Program-made: the position numbers and the translations under genes | NCBI GenBank assembly: GCA_963930775.1 | Contig: OZ005701.1 | Coordinates: 6,827,669-6,891,668, forward strand | Source: Cliona cf. orientalis | Lineage: Eukaryota > Porifera > Demospongiae > Clionaida > Clionaidae | Length of the DNA stretch: 64,000 nt | Reading direction: 5' to 3' | The notes under the pieces: model-generated | Databases searched by the model: none | Seen by the model: the letters and a program-made list of their open reading frames with translations, nothing else | Told to the model about the DNA's origin: nothing | Shown: positions 57,301-64,000 of the stretch, piece after piece | How the letters are laid out: each line of letters opens with the position of its first letter | Numbering within the stretch: the stretch's first letter is position 1

Positions 57301-60300
57301 TGGAAGTGTCTGCAGGTGACTCAAGGTGTTTGTTGGTGACTCGAGGTGTTTGCTAGTGACTGGAGGTGTCTTCTGGTGACTGGAGGTGTCTGCTAGTGAC
57401 TGGAGGTGTTCGCTGGTGACTAGCGGTGTCTGCTGGTGACTGGAGGTGTCTGCTGGTGACTCGAGGTGTTCGCTGGTGACTGAAGGTGACTAGAGGTTTC
57501 TTCTGGTGACTGGAGCTGTCTCCTGGTGACTGGAGGTGTTCGCTGGTGACTGAAGGTGTTTTCTGGTGACTGGAGGTGTCTGCTGGTGACCGGAGGTGTT
57601 CGCTGGTGACTGAAGGTGTCTGCAGGTGACTCGAGGTGTTCGTTGGTGACTCGAGGTGTTTGCTAGTGACTGGAGGTGTCTTCTGGTGACTGGAGGTGTC
57701 TGCTAGTGACTAGAGGTGTTCGCTGGTGACTAGAGGTGTCTGCTGGTGACTCGAGGTGTTCCCTGGTGACTGAAGGTGACTAGAGGTGTCTTCTGGTGAC
57801 TGGAAGTGTCTGCTGGTGACTCAAGGTATTCACTAGTGACTGGAGGTGTTTGCTAGTGACTGGAGGTGTCTACTGGTGACTAGAGGTGTCTGCTGGTGAC
57901 TCAAGGTGTTCGCTGGTGACTCGAGGTGTTCCCTGGTGACTGAAGGTGACTAGAGGTGCCTTCTGGTGACCCAAGGTGTTTGCTAGTGACTGGAGGTGTC
58001 TACTGGTGACTGGAGGTGTCTTCTGGTGACTGGAGGTGTTCACTGGTGACTGAAGGTGACTTCTGATGACTGGAGGTGTTCACTGGTGACTGGAGGTGTT
58101 CTCTGCTGATTGGTGTGATACAAATTGTTTTACTGGCTGATGAAGTTAATGTGTTCATTATTGATGACGTGATAATGATATTAATATTACTGCAGAGACT
58201 GCAGTTTATAGATTTATTATACTGGTCAACATTGTCGTTACATAATGGACAAAAGAGCATCTATTCTTTTATTTTGTTTTAAATAAACTACTTTTACAAG
58301 GCAGTGGAAGGATTCTATGTGTATGTTAAGTATTTACAGGCCTAGGAGTGTAGCACCTAGCATGAGTGGCCCAGTGCTGGATCTTTGAACAGTGGCTTTG
58401 CTGAAAGTAGAGCAAGAACTCATCCAATCATTTTCTGTTAAGAACGTTAGAAATTTCTGTAGCTTCTTGTTGAATTCAATCAATAAACTTTCTTATAGCA
58501 AAAATTAATTATCAAATGGGGATACACTTTAGGTTGAAGTTCCTTGTCCTCGATCTTTTCTTTTATCGCTCACCTCTAATTTTGTCTGGATGCCAGCAAC
58601 ACAACTTTTTTAGCAGAATTTTCACCAAATACTCTGTCACGATATGAAATACAGTAAAACCACCATGCCAGTGGCCCTGGGTTCGATTCCCGGTGGCTGC
58701 CCGGATTTTTTCTCTTCCAGCTAGCTTTAGGATGTAGATGGGGTGATGAGAGTGTGTGTGCCCATCCTTGTTAAGCTAAGAACTTTCATGCAGTGCTTAA
58801 GTTTCATAACATGACCATAATTATGATTGTAATGTTGACCAGTAAAATAACTGCAGTCTCTACAGTAATAGCTATTATCATTGCCATCAATAGTGAATAC
58901 TTTAACTTCATCAGCCAATGAACAATTTTTGTCACACTAGTCACTGTCAATCACCAGTGAACACCTGCAGTCACCAGAGAACACGTCCACTTACTAGCAG
59001 ACACCTCCAGTCACCAGAAGACACCTTCAGTCACCAGCAAACACCTCCAGTCACCAGAAGACACCTCCAGTCACCAGCGAACACCTCCAGTCACTAGCAG
59101 TCACCAGAAGACACCTCCAGTCACTAGTAAACTCCTCCAGTCACCAGCAAACACCTCCAATCACTAGCAGACACCTCCAGTCACTAGCAAGTACCTCCAG
59201 TCACTAGCAGACACCTCCAGTCACCAGAAGACACCTCTAGTCACTAGTAAACACCTCCAGTCACCAGCGAATACCTCCAGTCACTAGCAGACACCTCCAG
59301 TCACCAGAAGACACCTCCAATCATCAGAAGACACCTTCAGTCACCAGCGAACACCTCCAGTCACTAGCAGACACCTCCAGTCACCAGAAAACACCTCCAG
59401 TCACCAGAAGACACCTCTAGTCACCTTCAGTCACCAGCAAACACCTCGAGTCACCAGCAGACACCTCCAGTCACCAGAAGACACCTCTAGTCACCAGCGA
59501 ACACCTCCAGTCACTAGCAGACACCTCCAATCACCAGAAGACACCTCCAGTCACTAGTAGACACCTTCAGTCACTTCGAGTCACCAACGAACACTTCGAG
59601 TCACCTGCAGACACCTCCAGTCACCAGCGAACACCTCCAGTCACCAGAAGACACCTCTAGTCACCTTCAGTCACCAGCGAACACCTCCAGTCACTAGCAG
59701 ACACCTCCAGTCACCAGAAGACACCTCCAGTCACTAGTAGACACCTCCAATCACTTCGAGTCACCAACGAACACCTCGAGTCACCTGCAGACACCTCCAG
59801 TCACCAGCGAACACCTCCAGTCACCAGAAGACACCTCCAGTCACCAGCGAACACCTCCAGTCACCAGAAGACACCTCCAGTCACTAGTAGACACCTCCAA
59901 TCACTTCGAGTCACCAACGAACACCTCGAGTCACCTGCAGACACCTCTAGTCACCAGCGAACACCTCCGGTCACCAGAAGACACCTCTAGTCACCTTCAG
60001 TCACCAGCAAACACCTCCAGTCACTAGTAGACACCTCCAGTCACCAGAAGACACCTCCAGTCACTAGTAGACACCTCCAGTCACTTTGAGTCACCAACGA
60101 ACACCTCCAGTCACTAGCAGACACCTCCAGTCACCAGAAGACACCTCTAGACACCTTCAGTCACCAGCGAACACCTCCAGTCACTAGCAGACACCTCTAG
60201 TCACCAGAAGACACCTCCAGTCACTAGTAGACACCTCCAGTCACTTCGAGTCACCAACAAACACCTCGAGTCACCTGCAGACACCTCCAGTCACCAGCGA

Positions 60301-63300
60301 ACACCTCCAGTCACCAGAAAACACCTTCAGTCATCAGCGAACATCTCCAGTCACCAGCAGACACCTCCAGTCACTAGAAGACACCTCTAGTCACCTTCAG
60401 TCACCAGCGAACACCTTGAGTCACCAGCAGACACCTCCAGTCACCAACAGACACCTCTAGTCACCTCCAGTCACCTTTAGTCACCAGTGAACACCTCCAG
60501 TCACCAGAAGACACCTCCAATCACCAGAGAACACCTTTAGTCACCAGTAGACGCCTCCAGTCACCAGAAGACACCTCTAGTCACCTCCAGTCACCTTCAG
60601 TCACCAGCGAACACCTCCAGTCACTAGCAGACACCTCCAGTCACCAGAAAACACCTTCAGTCACCAGCGAACACCTCCAGTCACCAGGAGACACCTCCAG
60701 TCACCTGAAGACACCTCTAGTCACCTTCAGTCACTAGCGAACACCTCGAGTCACCAGCAGACACCTCTAGTTACCAGCGAACACCTCCAGTCACTAGCAG
60801 ACACCTCCAGTCACCAGAAGACACCTCCAGTCACTAGCAAACACCTCGAGTCACCAACGAACACCTCGAGTCACCTGCAGACACCTCCAGTCACCAGCGA
60901 ACACCTCCAGTCACCAGGAGACACCTCCAGTCACCAGAAGATACCTCTAGTCACCTTCAGTCACCAGCGAACACCTCGAGTCACCAGCAGACACCTCTAG
61001 TCACCAGCGAACACCTCCAGTCACTAGCAGACACCTCCAGTCACCAGAAGACACCTCCAGTCACTAGTAGACACCTCCAGTCACTTCGAGTCACCAACGA
61101 ACACCTCGAGTCACCTGCAGACACCTCCAGTCACCAGCAGACACCTCTAGTCACCTCCAGTCACCTTCAGTCACCAGCGAACACCTCCAGTCACCAGAAG
61201 ACACCTCCAATCACCAACGAACACCTTGAGTCACCAGTAGACACCTCCAGTCACTAGAAGACACCTCTAGTCACCTCCAGTCACCTTCAGTCACCAGCGA
61301 ACACCTCCAGTCACCAGCGAACACCTCCAGTCACCAGAAAACACCTTCAGTCACCAGCAAACACCTCCAGTCACCAGGAGACACCTCCAGTCACCAGAAG
61401 ACACCTCTAGTCACCTTCAGTCACCAGCGAACACCTCGAGTCACCAGCAGACACCTCCAGTCACCAGCAGACACCTCTAGTCACCAGCGAACACCTCTAG
61501 TCACTAGCAGACACCTCCAGTCACCAGAAGACACCTCCAGTCACTAGTAGACACCTCCAGTCACTTCGAGTCACCAACGAACACCTCGAGTCACCTGCAG
61601 ACACCTCCAGTCACCAGCAGACACCTCTAGTCACCTCCAGTCACCTTCAGTCACCAGCGAACACCTCCAGTCACCAGAAGACACCTCCAATCACCAACGA
61701 ACACCTTGAGTCACCAGTAGACACCTCCAATCACCAGAAGACACCTCTAGTCACCTCCAGTCACCTTCAGTCACCAGTGAACACCTCCAGTCACCAGAAG
61801 ACACCTCCATTCACCAGCGAACACCTCCAGTCACTAGCAGACACCTCCAGTCACTAGTAAACACCTCCAGTCACCAGCGAACACCTCCAGTCACTAGCAG
61901 ACACCTCCAGTCACCAGCAAACACCTCGAGTCACCAACGAACACCTCGAGTCACCTGCAGACACCTCCAGTCACCAGCGAACACCTCCAGTCACCAGCAG
62001 ACACTTTTAGTCACCTCCAGTCACCTTCAGTCACCAGCGAACACCTCCAGTCACCAGAAGACACCTCCAATCACCAGCGAACACCTTGAGTCACCAGTAG
62101 ACACCTCCAGTCACCAGAAGACACCTCTAGTCACCTCCAGTCACCTTCAGTCACCAGTGAACACCTCCAGTCACCAGAAGACACCTCCATTCACCAGCGA
62201 ACACCTCCAGTCACTAGCAGACACCTCCAGTCACTACTAAATACCTTCAGTCACCAGCGAACACCTCGAGTCACCAGCAGACACCTCCAGTCACCAGAAG
62301 ACACCTCTAGTCACCTTCAGTCACCAATGAACACCTCGAGTCACCAGGAGACACCTCCAGTCATCCCGTGACATTGTAGCATTGATACATAGCGCATACA
62401 CGTATAGTACATGTATAATGATATGCGTCTGTACACGTGATTTAACTTGAATTAATAAATGGTAACTGTTCTGTCTTTAATGGCTACTGAGAAAGTACAG
62501 AGATCGCGCGCCCACGTGGCATTCGGCGGTCGGTAATGGTCGTCACACGGAAATGTTAGGATCCCGCATATAAGCCCCCTCCCCACTTTTGCCCAATCCT
62601 AGCATGCACAAAGGGGGGGCGTAATCGCGGGATTCTACGGTACATACAGGAAGTCAAAATTATTATAATTTTGTCACATTGTATATTCTGTTATAATAAT
62701 ATTATACAATTGAGGACAGACAAGCCCAGCTAATTTCATATACAGGACAAACAGTATTCACGGCTAAACATTACTTTTCTAGACAGAAGTGACGACCTTT
62801 ACCAGAAAAAGCATTTTTTTAAGCTACTACAATAAACATGGTACTTCTGACTAAACTTTTCACTGACCTCTTACTACAAGATGAGATTGATTATTTAATC
62901 GCAGAATCATATGTACTGGTAGCAGTTCATCATCCAACAGGTCATCGTAGTGCCCAGGTACAACAAGCCTTTGGTGAGGTGCGGGATAGATGGGCTCAGC
63001 TTCTTCGATTTGTGATTTGACAACTTGAATCGTCTGTGCACGTAATACTTGCAGAGTGATAGAATTTCCAGACGGCAGCTTCACCGCTATTGGAAAAGTA
63101 ACTACCGCAGAACAGGATTTGGCTGGTACTGGATCTTGAGCATAAGTAGGTGGCTTTGTAACAATTTGATCTGGGGTGATAGAATTTGTGGAATAATTTT
63201 GAATTATGTCTTACATGCATCTAAAAATGGCCACATCCCAATAAGGCTTATTCTCCATAATAATTATTATTATTCTTATTATGCTGCAAGATTTGCATTC

Positions 63301-64000
63301 AGACAATGAAGATTAGGCAGTGATTGTATGCAAAAGGTAGGATTTGGGTTAGATAACAGGATTGTATTGTTGTGGGTAGGTTAAATTAAAATCCGAAAGT
63401 TTAGCTATAGCTACTGAGTCAGCACAAATCCTCTAGGCTCTTGTACATACCCTGTACAGTGGCACTTCAGTATGCAACATTATCATAGCATTATATAAAT
63501 AACTTCACTCACCTGTGTTTTGGACTCCGGATTGATTATCATGTGTTTCTCTTTCTTGATGTTGACTTTGATAGACATTCCTGTACAAGTCTACGCAACA
63601 TGCAACTAAAATACAGGGAAGGCATAGCAGTGACAGCACAGCTTTTGGGCAACAGCTATCGTGCTTGGAATAAGTGACTGCTATTCTAGTATGTCTGTTT
63701 CCTACAGGTAAATCACGGGCATGTTCACAATCACAGAATTTCAATCTTGAACCATCTTCCATAATATTGTAGTCGGAGAGCTTTGAGGTGTCCTCCAGCT
63801 TCTCATAGTTATTATAATACAAAAAACACACCGATGGCTCGATCGTTAACTGCTGTATCCGAATTATTTTATCTTTAACAGCATCAATTGTATCGGATGA
63901 AGAAGCTGTGAGAGTCAGCGAGGTATCGGACAGATCTGCAAAGCTTAATCCTTCCATATCAACATGCAGTTCGAGCATTGTTGAGAGCTGCAAAGTTGAC
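54324..64000 (-). CDS. Tandem ubiquitin-like / Death-domain fusion protein 2 (5' part outside the window)
   Basis: Four minus-strand exons match exons 2-5 of the first gene with the same phases: 64000-63513 (partial), 63170-62868, 55186-54956, 54607-54324. The last two have exactly the same lengths as in gene 1 (231 and 284 nt). Visible are a ubiquitin-like fold (about 63999-63740, SLTLTASSSDTIDAVKDKI), a Cys-rich hydrophobic segment AVLSLLCLPCILVACCV in place of the TM-like stretch, a divergent ubiquitin-like fold (LPSGNSITLQVL, IYPAPHQRLVVPGHYDD), another (QQLFLEENLLEDNLTL) and the Death domain (CRYDRFGIHLGLSPDTIECI). The coiled coil of gene 1 is absent from exon 2 here. The Death exon differs from gene 1 at only three residues, while the 5' exons are far more diverged. 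A 7.68 kb intron contains the foldback element. Confidence 0.83.
54660..54870. mobile_element. TACCGTA-type miniature element, copy 3
   Basis: 211 bp between the Death and ubiquitin-like exons of gene 2. Starts TACCGTAGAGCGGGAAATTTTC and ends TTCCCACTATACGGTA; nearly the same as copies at 8309 and 28509. Confidence 0.8.
55593..58105. repeat. Left satellite arm, 20-bp unit TGCTGGTGACTGGAGGTGTC
   Basis: About 2.5 kb of tandem 20-bp units built from two related 10-mers (NNCTGGTGAC and TGGAGGTGTC/T). Extra 10-bp units (TGAAGGTGAC, TGGAGGTGAC, TAGAGGTGTC) are inserted often. Length changes are in multiples of ten, so register is kept across kilobases. Higher-order repeats of about 230-240 bp are visible (for example 55820-56050, 56055-56300 and 56305-56540). 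Confidence 0.92.
58650..58720 (+). other. tRNA-like 3' half with a B-box
   Basis: GGGTTCGATTCCCGGTGGCTGC includes a good T-arm (CTGGG stem, TTCGATT loop, CCCGG stem) and a possible acceptor 3' strand. No matching 5' acceptor strand, D-arm or anticodon arm is present upstream, so this is a tRNA relic or tRNA-derived repeat, in the centre of the foldback element. Confidence 0.4.
58942..62365. repeat. Right satellite arm, inverse orientation
   Basis: About 3.4 kb of the inverse unit (ACCAGAAGACACCTCCAGTC type) with the same 10-bp stepping and variants as the left arm. Repeated blocks of 180-360 bp are visible (for example 61012-61150 and 61490-61630 are almost the same). The right arm is about 0.9 kb longer than the left. 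Confidence 0.92.

Larger units (their letters stand above)
55230..62642. mobile_element. 7.4 kb foldback-type element with satellite inverted arms
   Basis: Outer ends TACCGTAGAATCCCGCGATT and AATCGCGGGATTCTACGGTA are exact inverse partners (about 30 bp including the following C/G run), with TA at both edges. Inside, 55483-55592 is inverse to 62361-62490 (GCCATTAAAGACAGAACAGT; CAATGCTACAATGTCACGGG). Next come the two satellite arrays in opposite orientation (55593-58105 and 58942-62365). Further in, 58120-58260 and about 58790-58935 are diverged inverted partners (GGCTGATGAAGTTAA; CTGCAGTTT; ACTGGTCAACATT). The unpaired centre is about 58260-58790. No intact transposase was found. The structure, long inverted arms made of tandem short repeats, is that of foldback elements. 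Confidence 0.85.

Noticed and set aside
58650-58720. Functional tRNA gene
   Set aside because: Only the T-arm and a possible acceptor 3' strand are present; D-arm, anticodon arm and 5' acceptor strand are missing.
55593-62365. CRISPR-like regular arrays or repetitive protein genes
   Set aside because: The 20-bp units are contiguous with no unique spacers, the organism is eukaryotic, and the His-Gln-Lys-Thr-Pro and Ser-Pro frames merely translate the satellite.

Overview
The window is eukaryotic, AT-rich, with short phase-consistent GT-AG introns, one TATA-type promoter, dense small inverted-repeat transposons and very frequent ACATGTAC-type words. The metazoan genes (Rheb, YIPF6, glucose-6-phosphatase-like), a tyrosine-kinase-like kinase fused to Kelch repeats and a large set of Death-domain genes suggest an early-branching animal, most likely a demosponge such as Amphimedon. 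That species call is inference from gene content, not from a search. Gene models were built by joining exons by hand from splice sites, reading phase and paralogue or family similarity. Each CDS entry covers the whole gene span and lists its exons.

Layout. 1-1.6 kb: a decayed PIF1-like helicase fragment and two inverted-repeat elements. 1.6-16.9 kb: four tandem plus-strand genes made almost only of Death domains (405, 288, 231 and 198 aa). They look like shuffled modules: A-B-C, A-C, B-C and B-D. A decayed module-D fragment lies near 12.5 kb. 17.4-20.0 kb: a glucose-6-phosphatase-like gene without visible N-terminal exons, its intron carrying a 1.5 kb GC-rich inverted-repeat element. 21.1-21.8 kb: a small secreted cysteine-rich protein with a TATA box. 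24.1-30.8 kb: YIPF6 (minus) and RHEB (plus), head to head across 139 bp. 31.5-35.1 kb: a protein kinase-Kelch fusion. 36.1-48.7 kb: a nine-exon gene for a 1275-aa protein with five N-terminal Death-like modules, a Roc-like GTPase region and a C-terminal module-C Death domain. One of its introns holds an intact hAT transposase on the opposite strand. 49.1-51.9 kb and 54.3-64.0 kb (minus): two paralogous genes joining tandem ubiquitin-like domains, a coiled coil, a hydrophobic segment and a C-terminal Death domain. The second runs off the window.

The most striking structure is at 55.23-62.64 kb, inside an intron of the second ubiquitin-Death gene. It is a 7.4 kb foldback-type element whose long inverted arms are arrays of a 20-bp repeat (10-bp half units), closed by matching outer termini.

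Functionally, seven of the eleven recognised host genes encode Death folds: alone in tandem, with a GTPase, or with ubiquitin-like chains. This looks like a lineage-specific cluster of innate-immune or cell-death adaptors evolving by exon shuffling, tandem duplication and possibly gene conversion. No ligand, partner or pathway can be shown from sequence alone.
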